From Carya illinoinensis (Eukaryota; Streptophyta; Magnoliopsida; Fagales; Juglandaceae), in the NCBI RefSeq assembly GCF_018687715.1, contig NC_056752.1, positions 16,451,501-16,515,500 of the forward strand: DNA of 64,000 bases, read 5' to 3'. The translations under genes and the position numbers were made by a program. Shown piece after piece: positions 36,406 through 49,112 of this stretch. The notes under the pieces are model-generated. The model was not told the DNA's origin and did no database searches. It was given only the letters and a program-made list of their open reading frames with translations. How positions within the stretch are numbered: position 1 is the stretch's first letter; each line of letters starts with the position of its first letter.

Positions 36406-37472
36406 ATATGTGAAGAACATTTTTGATGAATGTAAGATAAATTTAAATTTTGACTAGTAGTCTTTACATTGGAATAGCTATTTTTTCATTATATAACAAT
36501 AAAATAATATAAAATGAATTTGATTTTGACTATTCATATCAAATCTTTACATTAGATTATCTATTTATTTATTCTATAGTAATAAGTAATTAATAATTTA
36601 AAAATATTTAATTTTTAAAAATTTTTAATTTATTTTATTTTATCATATTTTACTATTCTACCTATTACATGTTAATTAGTAATCATATTCTAATTAAATT
36701 ATATAGATGTTTGTGGATATAAATGGAGAGAAAAGAGAGTATGTTATAAAATAAAATAAAATAAACATTTGACATATGTTCAATATATATCAAATTTGTT
36801 TTTAGTTTTAGATTTTATGTAACTAAAAAAGTTACTATAACAAAGTTTTAGATTATTCAATGTGATGATTTTTTACATCCTATTAGATATTTGAAGATAT
36901 TTTTTAATGCTTAACTGTTTCATTAACAATGCTATAAGCATTTGGCATGAATATGCTTAAGAAAGAATTATTAATTATATGATAATATTTTGGCATCACC
37001 TAAAATCTGTCATCACAAGTTAATTGTTCTTTGTACTTCTTCATGTACTATACTCAGCAATTTGTCAACTCATCTACTTGCACTACCAGGAAAGCAATTA
37101 GGAAAAGTCAACTGTACTTGGAATTTTATGACCTTTTAAATCAGATATATAGTATACATAATTAATTATCAATATCAAGCGTCAGTGGTTCTACCAAAAT
37201 AACACATCACATTCCTAGATTAACCCATGAAGAAATCATTTCAGATGAAAAACTTTACATTGAAGTCTTATATTATATATTTTTACTTAATTAATATATA
37301 ATTTTTTTAATTTTTTATCTTAATATTTAAATATGTATCTATTTAAATAAAAAATAAATATTAATTAGTAAAGATATGTGGTGTGAAGCTTTCATTTCTC
37401 TTTACATTGCTTACGTGTTTCAAATAAAAAAAAAAAAGATTGATTTAATTTAGTACGGTACCCAGTTAAATT
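36406..37472. other. AT-rich intergenic DNA
   Basis: Very A/T-rich, no coding sequence seen. The segment 36430-36780 has the look of a decayed MITE (GTCTTTACATTGGAATAGCT and, further on, TCTTTACATTAGATTATCT), but no clear terminal repeat was found. Confidence 0.4.
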
Positions 37473-38059
37473 CACTACTACTGTTTGTGTCTTTTGGAAT
37501 GAATATTTTCATCCCCAAAAAATATTGTTTCATCCCAAAGTAGTTTTTGGGATGAAAATAAAGCGTCATAAAATCATCCCAATATCGTTGTCCTGGAAAA
37601 TTGTGGAAATTTGATTTTCATCCATCTTTTTTTTTTTTTTTGGATGAAAATGGAGGAAACCATTCGAATGACATTCGAATGGTTTTTTTTTTTTTTTGAG
37701 GATTTTACTTTGTCTCAAATTAGCGGTCGAATGGTTAAATTATATTGTTTGAATGAAGACGAGTAGATTTTCAGTTCAAACGAGTGTATGTTCGAACATC
37801 ACAATTTCAATTCGAGCATCATGCATTGTTTGAACATTAATAGTTGATAGTTCTAACATGTGTAGTTTACCATTCGAACATCAATTTTGCATGGGAAAAG
37901 TTTAATATTCAATGAGCATTTGAAAGCTTAGCGTAATCTTCGAATGGTTATGAATGTTCGAATGTATTGATTCTACCGTTTAAATAGTTGCCTGTTAATT
38001 GGTGTTCAAATTTTTCATAATCATTTGAACAATATAATATTTTTTTTAACCCATTCATA

Positions 38060-40272
38060 ATCATTTGAACAATAGGATACATACATCTTTACTGGACTGG
38101 TCCTGCAAGTTGAGCCTCACATAGCAAATGAACGGCTAAGTGAATCATGATATCAAAGAACAATAGTAGGTAAATACTTTCCAGTTTACACAATATTATA
38201 GCAATTTCTCATTCCATATGGTCCAAAACTTCTACTTTCGACGTTCTAGCACATAAATTTTTAAAAAATGCACCTAGCCTAGTCAAAGTCATGTGTACAT
38301 CTCTCGTCAAGTACCCACGAATACCAACTGGCAATACATATTGTAAAAATACATGACAATCATGACTTTTAAATATAGTAACTTTCCAATCATCTGTCCA
38401 CACACACCTTGCTAGATTCAAGACATAACTGTCTGGTAATTTAATTTTCGTTAACCACTCACAAAAGCTTATCCTTTCGTTCTTTGATATTATATACCAA
38501 CCAATTGGCATGTAGACAAACAAACCATATTCTTGCAAGTGCATTTCTTGTCTGATTCCCAACCGTTTCAAATCCTTCCTCAAATTTAATGTGTCATTTG
38601 TCTTGCCTTCAATTGACATCAATGTTCCCAATAAAGACTCCCATATATTTTTCTCATTATGCATAACATCGAGACTATTCCACAATTTTACTGTCAACCA
38701 ATACGAGAGTTCAAAGAAGATGCCCTTCTTTGTCCAATTCAAGTCATTCTCAGTTCGCTTTCGCTAATTCATTACTAGCGATATGCACCAATTGTGCAAG
38801 TACATCTTGCCTAGACATATATGGTGTAGGGTCTCTTGTTCAACAATCTCATCAAACATTCTAGAGTTTCCACACCATCTATGATCAATAGGTAAATATC
38901 AATGATGACCCATAAAGCATAGTTTCCTCCCATACATAAGTCACTCAAATCATGTGTGTTTATTACCTGTTGGGCATGCTATTTTTCCCTTAGTACTCTA
39001 ATTTGACAAGTTTCCATATGTAGAAAAATTATTTATTGTCTATAAAACTGCAATATGCATCTTGAATAAAGTACATGTTGATGCATCAAATGTGTTGACC
39101 TCATTTTCCCATAAATCTTTCAACTCAACAATCAATGGTTTTTAAATGTACGTCTATATTATTTCCCGGTGATCTCGGACTAGGAATGAGCAAAATCATT
39201 ATAAAATATGGATCATTCATACATTTCCATGGTAGTAAATTGTACAACATAGGTAGAATCGGCCAAGTACTATGTCAAGTACTCATATTTTCAAATGGAT
39301 TAAATCCATATGTTGCTAGCCCAAAACGCACATTATGAGGTTCTATTGCAAACCATCTCTTGTTAGTAGGATGTGACAAAATATTATCATTCCTATCTCT
39401 ATCTGACGAATACCATGACATGTCTATAGCCATTGCACCTAACATAAATAACCGTTGCAATCTCAGTTTCAATGAAAAGTATACCACCTTTTGCCGTATA
39501 TTTTGCTTCTCTGATGTCCATCTTGAGTCATGACATACAAGACATTCGTTCAACTATTCGTTCTCTCGCCAAACTAGGACACAATCATTCTTGCATGCAT
39601 GCATGATATTATAGTCAAACCCTAGACCTCACTTCAACTGCTTAGCTTTATAGAAGTTTTGAGGCAATGTATTATCTGATGGAAGTGCTTCTTTCAATAG
39701 TTTGAGTAACATATCGACCGCCTTAACAGATATTCTACACATGAATTTTATGTGAAATAGTCTAACTATAAAAGACAGCTTACTATGTCTTTTACATCCT
39801 GAATATAGCTCACGTTGGGAATCTTTCTACGGGTGTTTGAACGTGTTATGACCCGTGTAACTTGCAATTGATGTGTCCGCAACACTTTCTCTCATAAACA
39901 TTTCCGCTCCAATGTCACCCAACATTTGTTCCATATCCTCGTCGTAGTCATGACTACCATCCTCGTCGTAATCATGACCACCATCCTCTGTCCATGCGTC
40001 TTTACCGATGTCTTCTGCAACTCCATGCAAAGGCTCGATTATTGGATATTGCTTTTCATATAAGACCCAATCTGTATAGCCTTGGTCAATACCATTGACA
40101 AAAAGATGCTCACCCACCAAATCAAATTCTTGCATTTTCGACACATGCATCTGATTCACCCGTCAATATCGATTGTACTACATGCAAACTCTAGGAATAT
40201 CTTCACACCTTTAGCATATACGCTATAATCCTTACCCAATCAATCAATTACTTGCATCCAACTCTTATCCAT
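38060..40272 (-). pseudogene. Tnp2-like CACTA transposase remnant
   Basis: On the minus strand it begins MDKSWMQVID (40272), the usual start of the transposase-associated domain, with a stop soon after (MDKSWMQVID-stop-LGKDY). It then continues through GLGFDYNIMHACKNDC, VCHDSRWTSEKQN, VRFGLATYGFNPF, LDVMHNEKNIWESLLGTLMSIEGKT and SHDCHVFLQYVLPVGIRGYL to ..VHLLCEAQLAGPV near 38062. These match the younger copy at 50680-54295 block by block, with stops, frameshifts and deletions throughout. DUF4216 is absent. At the truncation point the phrase CATAATCATTTGAACAATA occurs twice (near 38018 and 38056), which suggests a deletion through short repeats. Confidence 0.85.
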
Positions 40273-40788
40273 TACCTAAAACCCTATTATAAACAATGGT
40301 GCAACCATCAAGAAACATATTCAAACAAAAAAATGTGTTCCTCTTCACTTCACTAGGTGGTTGGTGATCTTATCCCATTTGGGTTGTAGGCTCATTGTTG
40401 CAATCCTACAATATAATATATGTCACGTCTAATGAAATTTTGGTAGCATCTCTCCATAGTTCTCCAAATATGCTTATCTAGTCGAGTATATTGACCAGAC
40501 CAGTAACACGTCAATGCACCATAACATCAACTACATATCATGAGAACAATAAAGAAAGAGTCTACCAAAATCAAAATGTTGGACAGGAATAGATACATTA
40601 GTTAAGTTTGCACCAATGATCTTACAATCTCAAACTATCCACTTTACAATGATCTTACACGAATGTGGATTGATAACTCTCGAACGCGTCTAAGGTTAAT
40701 TTACATGCAACATACATCATACGATAGAAATACAAAACAACAATACAAGACACAAGAATATATCAAATAATAGATGTTAATGTGATCT

Positions 40789-41199
40789 AAAATCTTCTTT
40801 CATTAAGTAGTCAATTTATTCAAAGTTATTAATTAATGTATTATTATACTATTAGTTACTTTAGAATATCTTTAATATATAGATTATTTCCAATTTTTAA
40901 TTTATTTTTTGTAAATTTATTAATTAAAATCTTCTTTCATTAATTAGTGAATTTACTCAAAGTTATTAATTAATGTATTATTATACTATTAGATACTTTA
41001 GAATATCTTTAATATATAGATCATTTCTAATTTTTAATTTATTTTTTGTAAATTTATTAATTAAAATCTTCTTTCATTAATTAGTGAATTTACTCAAAGT
41101 TATTAATTAATGTATTATTATACTATTAGATACTTTAGAATATCTTTAATATATAGATCATTTCTAATTTTTAATTTATTTTTTGTAAATTTATTAATT
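40789..41199. repeat. Three tandem 137-bp repeats
   Basis: Units start with AAAATCTTCTTTCATTAA at 40789, 40926 and 41063, and a fourth partial unit starts at 41200. The second and third are virtually identical; the first has a few substitutions (AAGTAGTCAATTTATTC for AATTAGTGAATTTACTC). They lie just upstream of the Tnp2 start of the old CACTA element. Confidence 0.92.
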
Positions 41200-41931
41200 A
41201 AAATCTTCTTTCATTAAGGTTTAAATTACATTTTGTCAATTTTAATAATACTGCTTTTCATTCTAACACATGTTATATGTTCAAATGGTATGCGATACCG
41301 TTTGAATTGTTCTATTTAACTATTCAAACGATAAATGCCCAGTTTCCAGTTCTCAGATACAATTCATGTTTTCCAGATTCACTATATATCTTCATTTCCC
41401 AGTTATCTTTCCAAGTTCGTATTGTTCATAAGATGCATCCAAAAACGCATATTTCACAAATATTTCACAAATAACAAATATATATTTCCATATTCCCACA
41501 CCCAAACACAAATATATATTTCCATATTCGTATTGGTACCATATAATTCCCTAGGATAACATGTGGGTTTACCTAGAGACGCAAATGCTCTGATAACACC
41601 GCCTATAGTGCCCTCAGCCCCTGCTTGGGATTTGATAGTGACTGAACATGCCGGGACATATAACACAAGACTACATACTTCCCATACATGATAGTTAAGA
41701 TGCAATGTAATTAATGATCTAGCAGCATGCAATAAAAGTCGTAGTAAAATTCTTTTCTAAGAACTTAAGCACGGTGGCAAAATAATAAACGCATTGTACC
41801 AATATAGTGCAAATATCCTAGAAGCTTTTACCATCAGATGCACTTCTAAAATAGTTAAGTTTTCAAACGACTCTCAAAATACGGGACCATTTCAAAATAT
41901 AGTTTTCGCGAAAGGACCCATAGGTCGTTTC

Positions 41932-41987
41932 CTTCTTCTTCTTCTTCTTCTTCTTCTTCTTCTTCTTCTTCTTCTTCTTCTTCTTCT

Positions 41988-42057
<70 letters not shown>
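41932..42057 (+). repeat. Compound microsatellite (CTT)n(CT)n
   Basis: About 20 CTT units run directly into more than 30 CT units. The Leu/Ser-repeat and Lys/Glu/Arg-repeat ORFs here are artefacts. Confidence 0.97.
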
Positions 42058-42060
<3 letters not shown>

Positions 42061-42539
42061 AGGCACTTCCTTAGTCCTACTTCTTCCTCCTTTCCAAAAA
42101 GTGGTCCTTGTCCCTATTCTTCAACCTCTTTGTCTCTTCTATAAGATGTAGAGCCTTAAAAATGAGCCGATCAATGCTCTCTATCTTATCCAAAAGTGAG
42201 GGCTCAGTTGAGCTCTCGCTAGTTGCGGGCACCACCTTGCTGGTTGGGGATACCTTGATCCTCTTGTGTTTTGTTATCTAAACTTATCACGACTTCTACC
42301 ATTTCAAGTGGGGAATGGTAATGGACACTACCCCAGTAAGATTTCAAGAAATCAAAGCAAGTAAACAATTAGCAATCGATACCACGAGCATATAAAAGCA
42401 AACCATAAACAAATGCATGTACATGTACTTTGATGTAAAACTTTGACATGTGCAACAAGGACTCTTTCATAAAATGACTTTTCATATTTTAAACTCTTAA
42501 CACATTTTATAACATTTAAGCTTGGGTTCTTGTTCATAT

Positions 42540-42785
42540 CGTAACATATTATACCATTTCTTTATCATTTCATAACATATCATATTGAGATCACATCTCA
42601 CCATTTCATATCATTTCATGTTCACATCATAACATATCATAGAATATCATATCCTGTCATATCATCTCATTGAACGTCATAACATATCATATTATCTCAT
42701 GGCTTGTCATAACGTATCATATCATGGCATATCATATCATGTCATATCATCTCATGACCTGTCACAACATATCATGTCATGGAGC
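42540..42785. repeat. CATATCAT-type degenerate simple repeat
   Basis: Dense, irregular repetition of CATAACATATCAT, CATATCATNTCAT and related words over about 245 bp. Confidence 0.75.
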
Positions 42786-45700
42786 TCAAATGCTTTGTTC
42801 ATATCATATGATTCACATGTTTGGATACCTCATGGCTCTTCTAAGCAACGTATGTTATCCGCTAGTTACCGCATTAACCAATAGTCCATTTGATCAAGGT
42901 GACTACATCATGTCATAAACATATTCATGTATGGCAGTTTGCATATTTTGCCTTCACCGTAATATTCACCCACTAGTTTTAGGTGCAGCATTGCTCTGGT
43001 ATCCTTTCATAAGAACCTTTTGAGGCCTGTCAACTGTACTTCGTCGATCCAGGGGCCTCCACCCAACTTTAAATACTCCAGAGTGGACAGTGAGTTTCAC
43101 TATGGTATTTTCCCATCCTAGTGACTCGGTCTCGAATGTGCTTCCAAGTGTAAAAGTGTCAAGTTGTATAAAAGATAAGTCTAAGATCGTATTCCACAGG
43201 GACAAAGGATTATCAAAGCATTTGTGACCTTTTTTGTCGTACAAGATGTATTGACTATGAGATATGAAAATAAATGTGAATCTATGTTTTTAAAATTACC
43301 AAGAATCAAGAGATTTAAGGAAAATATGTAGAAACTGAATTAAACTTGTAAGAAGCAATAAAACAAACACTTGGGATGTAATTTTTGCCCATTTCTAATT
43401 TGAAGTTGTATTTATCTCTAATTTCATCTTCTCTCAACCATTTTCTCATTCCAAGAGATTATGATCGGTTAATTAAGCAATAAGCACACTTTTCAATTTA
43501 ATCAAGGTACTTGATCGATTTTATAACAAGTGTAAAAGTGAAAGAAAGCCATCAAAATCTTGTTGCAAATTCAAGCATCAATCGTGCCTTTATGTCTACG
43601 ACTGATCAAGCTCAAGAACATAGAACTTTAATCCTTCCCATAGGCAAAATGAAATACAATCTATCAAGCTAATCATTCAAACTTCCATAACCTTGAAGAA
43701 ACTCCAACCCCAAACAGTCATGAGTTACTTATTGAATCCAAAGTTAAAAATCTAGCCTATCATTTCTAAATGGATAATCTCTCTAAGCATTTTGTGAATC
43801 TGTTGAAAGCTTAAGTAAAATAAATAAGAGACAAGTAAACAAAAGAAATGAACCAAAGAAGCTACTGCAGAAAGCAAAATTGCGGTAAATAAACTAGATG
43901 CCGAATAGATTAAATCTGGAAAACCCAATGAGAGAGTTTTCCACCGACTCACCCAAACAAATACTGAAAGAATAAAAGTAAACAAAGTTGAATAGCGAAA
44001 AAGAAATGAAATGAAAACTGAAATATAATCACCCCCAGTGTTCGAGCCTCATGCCGACTCCCTCATAAACGAAAACGTAAGAAAAAAAAAAGTAAAGAAG
44101 ACCAGTCGCCACCTAAAGGGTCTGAACCCCTAAGAACGAAGAAAAAAAAAGAAATAAAAAAAATAAACGAGCGTGACCCTCTCCTTCCGTTCGGCCCCCC
44201 TCTAAAGTAAAAACAAGTAGAGTAAAAATTAATCCCCTGAGGGAGTGAGCGTGCTTCTGTCGTGGTTCCAGGTGAGTCCGTGTGTTCCAGTCGTGGCCAT
44301 GTTCTGCTGCATGGATTTGCTGCATTAGCTGTGTATTTTCCAAAATACCCCTGTTATGAGAGAAGTAACATTTAGAATATTAAATTTTATGTGGAACAGC
44401 CGCATTATAATAATTTTCAAGTGCAAAATATCAGAATTTATCAATTTACTCAAGTGTCATAATCTATTGCATAATTAAGTGTTTAATTCATTTTTTGGTA
44501 AAACAATTTAGTCACTTTAACAACTTAATTATGTAGTGTTGACATGTCATCACCTAGCATTTAGGGTCATCATAAAACATACTTGACTCTTTCTTTTGAA
44601 AACATGGATCAAAATGCATGAGACATGGACTCATGATGAACCACTTATGGACCTTGGCTGATTCATCCAAGCCTTTTAATACATGGAATTTTCTCATGTT
44701 TCCACTCAATCTTACATCCAAAGAAACATGCATAGCACATATATAAGGTGAAACCGAAACCCTTATATAGCATATTCAAAATCTTCTTCAACCAAAACAT
44801 CTCAAAACATGATATTTCATCACATTTAACCAAAAACCGAGTGTAGCACCATAGAATAACAAAATTCAAACAACAAAATTCATACACAGGCCTAAACATC
44901 ATATAAACCGAATACATACATAGAACAAGATAGAAATATTCAAGCACAATAAACAAACAAGAGTTTACACAATATATAAAAGTGTTATCAAGAGCAGGTT
45001 GGAAGTTTACTTACAAAAATCCAACGATAATAATAGCAAAACTATAAAATTATAACGTAGCGTATTAGAAACCAACACACAAAAACCCTAGACTTCAAAA
45101 TATGAGTGAATGTGAGTGTAAGGGTATTTTCAAAATCTTTTCCTTTAAACCAAAACCCTAGGGCCGAAACTCCTTGAAGGTCAAAACCCTAGTTTTCCTT
45201 CCAAGTAAAAATTGAAATACAAATCCCTTTAAAACTCGAGTTCACACGTTCAAAAGACCAAGAACACTTAGGGTTTCATCTTCCTTGAAGAGGAAACCCT
45301 AGTTTCTAGAGTAAAAGTGTATGGTTGTGTGAGAAAACCTAAAACCAAAAATAAAGAGGTGATTTCTTCACTTTGGCCATGCATGCTTACATGAAAGAGT
45401 GGAAAGGTCCTTACCTCCAAGTGTTGAACTCCTACTAGAAATATTGAGAGTGGTTTCTTGGTGAGATGGAAAAATGGAGGTGTTTGTGGAAGTGTTTGGC
45501 TAGTGAGAAAATTAGAGAAGATAGAAACTAGAGAGAGAATGGTGTGGTGGCCGAAGTACACTAGAGAGACAAAGAGACTTTTGAGTAAAAAGACCACCCC
45601 TATTTTGGCTATGGGCCTCTCCATGTTTTCTCCAACCATTGCATGAAAGAAAAGTGTCAAAGCCTCATTCCACTTCCCTCGTGATGGGATAGCATGGGAA

Positions 45701-47159
45701 AGACCAAAGGTTGCTTGCGTCGTGTGGCCTTTGTTCCTCAAAACCGAAACACTCTCATGCCTCCATTTCCCATTTTGTCCTTCCTCCCTTGTCCAGGTTC
45801 AATATACTTAGGGGTCCATAGGTCATTTCACTAAAATCCCTAATCTTCCTAAGATATCCCTCCAATGATGGGTGACAAGTGGCACAAGGGTGTGTGTGTG
45901 CCTTGGGAACCGAAATGGACATGTCACTTGAGGTGACATTTTGTTCATTCCTTAGGTGACCCTTGAATCCTTTTTCCCCCCTTTTGGCCATCAACTACTT
46001 CCCTTTTGCCCTCTCCAAAATTTTTCTACAAACATGTGTTTTTGTATTTCCAAGTATGACGCATCTTGGAACTCTAAAAGTCTCTTTTGCTCTAAGCTTG
46101 ATAAGTGTCCATTTTAGAAGCTTGTTCCTTGCAAAGTGGCCCCTAAAACCCTTTGCAAATTCGAAACCCTATTTTGTTTCTTCCAACTTTCTTCTAGAAG
46201 CCCAATGCATGATGACAAGTGTCATCCTTACTTCTTCCCAAGATTCCAAATGATGAGTTCTCTTCTAAAAAGATCAAAAACTCCTCTTATGCCAAGTGGC
46301 GCCTCTTCCTTGTCCAATGGCTAAATTTTGGGCCTTTTAAGGCAAATGCCTTCATGGACCTACTGCTTTGATTTCCTCTTGAGGACTAGAGAATCATACA
46401 CTTAAAGATCCAAATCCAACCTAAAAATAGAAAAGGCATAATGAACTCTTCCAACACTTAGCCAAAATGCAAAGGCAAAATCATCATCCATACAAAATGT
46501 AAACAAGGTCCCTTATGAAAATTCCGAGGTGCCACAAAATCCAAACAACAATACCCATTCACCACCACTCACCTAAACCACAATTAGTTTAAACCATAAA
46601 TTTGAGTTTTGAACAAAAAATCCCATGGGAATAGAACATCAAAGTAAAAGAACTTATCAAATAGAAGGGAGAGAAAAGTTTGAAGTAGCCACACCCAATC
46701 TCTCGACCACACGGTCTAGCATGTTTGTGGTTCTGGATGTCTTATTTCTTATTTTTGTGTTCGAATGAAATTCAATAACCGTTCGAACACGAAAACAGTG
46801 AAGCGGGACAAATTTCCTGCTTGGAACAATTCAGCACACTTACATTCAAACGTCAAGTACATACATTCGAACATGTTTACCCTTTAGTAATTTGGAGGAA
46901 AATAATGCTGCCACTGCTTATCAATGGCACCAACATAGTTTAATTCATTCGAATGCTTTAAATTTTCCTTTGAACAAATAATTTTACTATTCAAACTATA
47001 ATAAATACTCATTTGAATGGATGTACTATATACTATAGTATATTATATATATAAGAATATAAGTATATATATAAGTACAACTATATATAAGTGTATATAT
47101 ATATATATATAAAGTATATATAAGTATATAAAAATTACATTAATATTGTATCTGAGTTC

Positions 47160-47905
47160 TATAGAGAACTTGGTGGTGCCAACCAGGATGATGACGCAAA
47201 CACATTCTCTATTCTGGGTGTCTTAGTATGATTTTCAGTTGATGCAATCACCAATTTTCTTGGTATCCCTCGACTGCTCATTGCATATCCTAGCGTGTTG
47301 CCTAGGGAATCTACACCTGCATGCGATGGGGAGACTACTAAGGAAGAGGATACTATTGAGTAGATGAGTTTGATGGCCTCGCTGATTATGAGGTTCGTCA
47401 GTTGGTTATGGGTCCAAATGCTCCTTCCTATGATGGGACCAAGAGCATCAAATAGGTAGACTTATCCAAATTTTTCAAGATCATGAATATTAGAATACCT
47501 AACAACATCGATCTGCGACTGCACAAGAATGAGGCTAGCATGTACCGGGCACGATTAATGTTATGGGTCGCTCGTGGGGTGCCTATCAACCTAGAGAGAT
47601 ATATCTTCAATAGGATTCGATCAGAGACTACCTATATTATGATAGATATATTGTCGTTTGGGGTCCTGCTCACACGATTTCTTTTAGTTAAAGAGAGCCA
47701 AGCCAGATGTGTTTAAGTGTGTTCGGGAGTTGATTGGACCGATCAACTCCATGACCTTATCTTGTAGCATGGAACACTCCAGATTTCGCATTCGTGCACC
47801 CACTACAAAGGCAGTCGACACTCAGGGAGATGCACAGGGCATATTGGGTGAGCCATTTGGATAGGGCGTCTCGGGTGAGCCATCTCCACAACAAAAACAT
47901 CATTC
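47160..47905 (+). pseudogene. Relic of the plus-strand CACTA gene of unknown role
   Basis: Pieces match the younger gene at 57453-58603: DYEVRQLVMGPNAPSYDGTKSI (about 47385-47455; compare DQVRDLVRDPEAPPYDGSKVI), then RARLMLWVARGVPINLERYIFNRIRSET (about 47540-47625; compare LARFLLWLAQGELIDLALYFFLRIRTES), then GPINSMT near 47738 (compare GPVNKIT). In-frame stops and frameshifts separate the pieces. Coding-like sequence continues almost to the TATA-like box at 47922. Confidence 0.75.
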
Positions 47906-47921
47906 AAAATGGTAGGGGGCC

Positions 47922-47930
47922 TATAAATAG
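47922..47930 (+). promoter_or_regulatory. TATA-box-like element upstream of the FRO pseudogene
   Basis: TATAAATAG lies 113 bp before the exon 1 ATG (48035) and directly after transposon-derived sequence. The equivalent position of the intact gene is outside the window, so whether the box is the original FRO promoter or was supplied by the transposon cannot be told. Confidence 0.4.
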
Positions 47931-48374
47931 TAATTGGGATAAGGTTTCTTAGAGCATACTAAAGGTTGAGTTATTTTCCAGTAAATTAAGGGTGATCTCC
48001 TCGCATGCGCTGACTCGCTAGCTTCGAGCAGAAGATGACCAGTAGTATGAAGACAGCATTAAGGATAATTTCCCTTGCGGTATTTCTTGGGTGGGTCATA
48101 GTTTGGGTACTTTTTCCAACCAAAACATACAAGCAAGCAAGGACTCCAGCCCTAAACAGCAAGCTCAATTCAACATATTTTGGAAAACAAGGTTCCCTAA
48201 TTTATTTCTGTAACAATTTTTGTCTTTTTCTGGTCACTAGCGTAATGTTTTACGATGCATTCAGTCCTTTTTCTTAGAATCATGCTAAAATTAATGATAT
48301 CAATATCCAGGGACAAATCTTCTGCTTTTTACATTTCCCATAATATTTATACACTACAAGAGATATGATTTTTT

Positions 48375-48500
48375 GAGACAAAAAATTTTGTCTCAAAAAA
48401 TGAAAATTTCGTCTCTAAAAGTTTTGGGAGACGAAAAACTTTTGTCTCTATTTTGTCTCAAAAAGGCTGTCTCAGAAAGTTTTTGGAGATGAAAAGTATT
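48375..48500. repeat. Left subterminal inverted-pair repeats of the CACTA element
   Basis: GAGACAAAAAATTTTGTCTC is a near-perfect 20-bp palindrome. It is followed by TTTCGTCTCTAAAA, GGGAGACGAAAAAC, TTTTGTCTCTATTTTGTCTC and GAGATGAAAAG. The right end has matching AATTTCGTCC, GGAGACGATC and TTCGTCTCAG words. Such arrays near CACTA ends are usual transposase-binding regions. Confidence 0.7.
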
Positions 48501-48529
48501 TTTAGAGATGAAATTGGGCAGAACCGGTT

Positions 48530-48935
48530 GAAACCGTTCGAACGGAAATTTTTTTTTGAGACAAAAAAATGTCATCTCAGAATCAAGTTTGAACGAAAAT
48601 ATTTTTGTTCGAACAACATGAAATGTTAATTCGAACCAATAACTATATCTAACCAAGTCCGTTCGAACAAACAAGTTCGTAAGTGACTTTAGTTCGAAGA
48701 AAAATATTAACTGTTCGAACAAATAATCTATTTACAGAAATCTTCTGTTCAAACGGACTTTTATAAATGCATTTATTCGAATGAGTATTTAATTGTTCGA
48801 ACGAACGCATGGATTGTATTTCCCGGTAAGTTCGAATGGGTATATTTTGGTTCGAATGAGAATTTTTTGGTTCGAATGGATATCTTTTTGTTTGAATGTA
48901 TGCATAAATGGTAATTTACCATTCGAATGGTATTG
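48530..48935. repeat. TTCGAA-core motif cluster, left
   Basis: More than ten copies of GTTCGAAC, ATTCGAAT or one-base variants occur within about 400 bp, spaced roughly 20-50 bp apart (for example near 48535, 48608, 48631, 48661, 48714, 48777, 48796, 48830, 48850, 48870 and 48920). Confidence 0.8.
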
Positions 48936-49112
48936 ATCAAACAAAATGAAATTGATACTAATACAAATTGTAATCTATATACATCAAATTGAAATCTATA
49001 TACATCAATTGTTCAAATATTTACAAACATCATAAATATTAAAGGCAATAAAAAAAAAACCAAATGAATTATGATTGTGGTGGTAGTGGTGGTATAAGGT
49101 TTTGGGACATCA

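Larger units (their letters stand above)
41604..46536 (-). repeat. Large LTR-like insertion in the old CACTA element (minus strand)
   Basis: Read on the minus strand it begins TGTGGCACCTCGG (46536), the same style of start as the LTRs at 19861 and 26880. It ends near 41604, just before TGTTATCAGAGC, a decayed copy of the tRNA-Met primer site TGGTATCAGAGC. It therefore looks like the 5' LTR and the first bases of a minus-strand retrotransposon whose internal genes are gone. Within it are a (CTT)n(CT)n tract, a region of CATATCAT-type repeats (42540-42780), and non-coding DNA with CCCTAG-rich leader-like sequence around 45090-45310. No protein is recognised. The boundaries are tentative. Confidence 0.4.
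37473..47910. mobile_element. Old, internally deleted CACTA element
   Basis: The left end CACTACTACTG is followed by subterminal pairs such as TTTTCATCCC / GGGATGAAAAT and by many TTCGAA-core motifs (37655-38000). Then come a minus-strand Tnp2 remnant (38060-40272), three 137-bp tandem repeats (40789-41199), a large LTR-like insertion, more TTCGAA-core motifs (46750-47000) and a plus-strand relic (about 47160-47905) of the third gene. This is the same order as in the younger element at 48352-59272, except that the TnpA-like gene and the C-terminal part of Tnp2 are missing. The right terminus is not found; the coding relic runs up to the FRO pseudogene promoter. Confidence 0.65.

Noticed and set aside
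40789..41199. Regular repeats considered as a CRISPR array
   Set aside because: Units are contiguous 137-bp copies without spacers in plant transposon DNA; CRISPR is not expected here.
41794..42144. Leu/Ser-rich and Lys/Glu/Arg-rich ORFs
   Set aside because: Both are readings of the (CTT)n(CT)n microsatellite.
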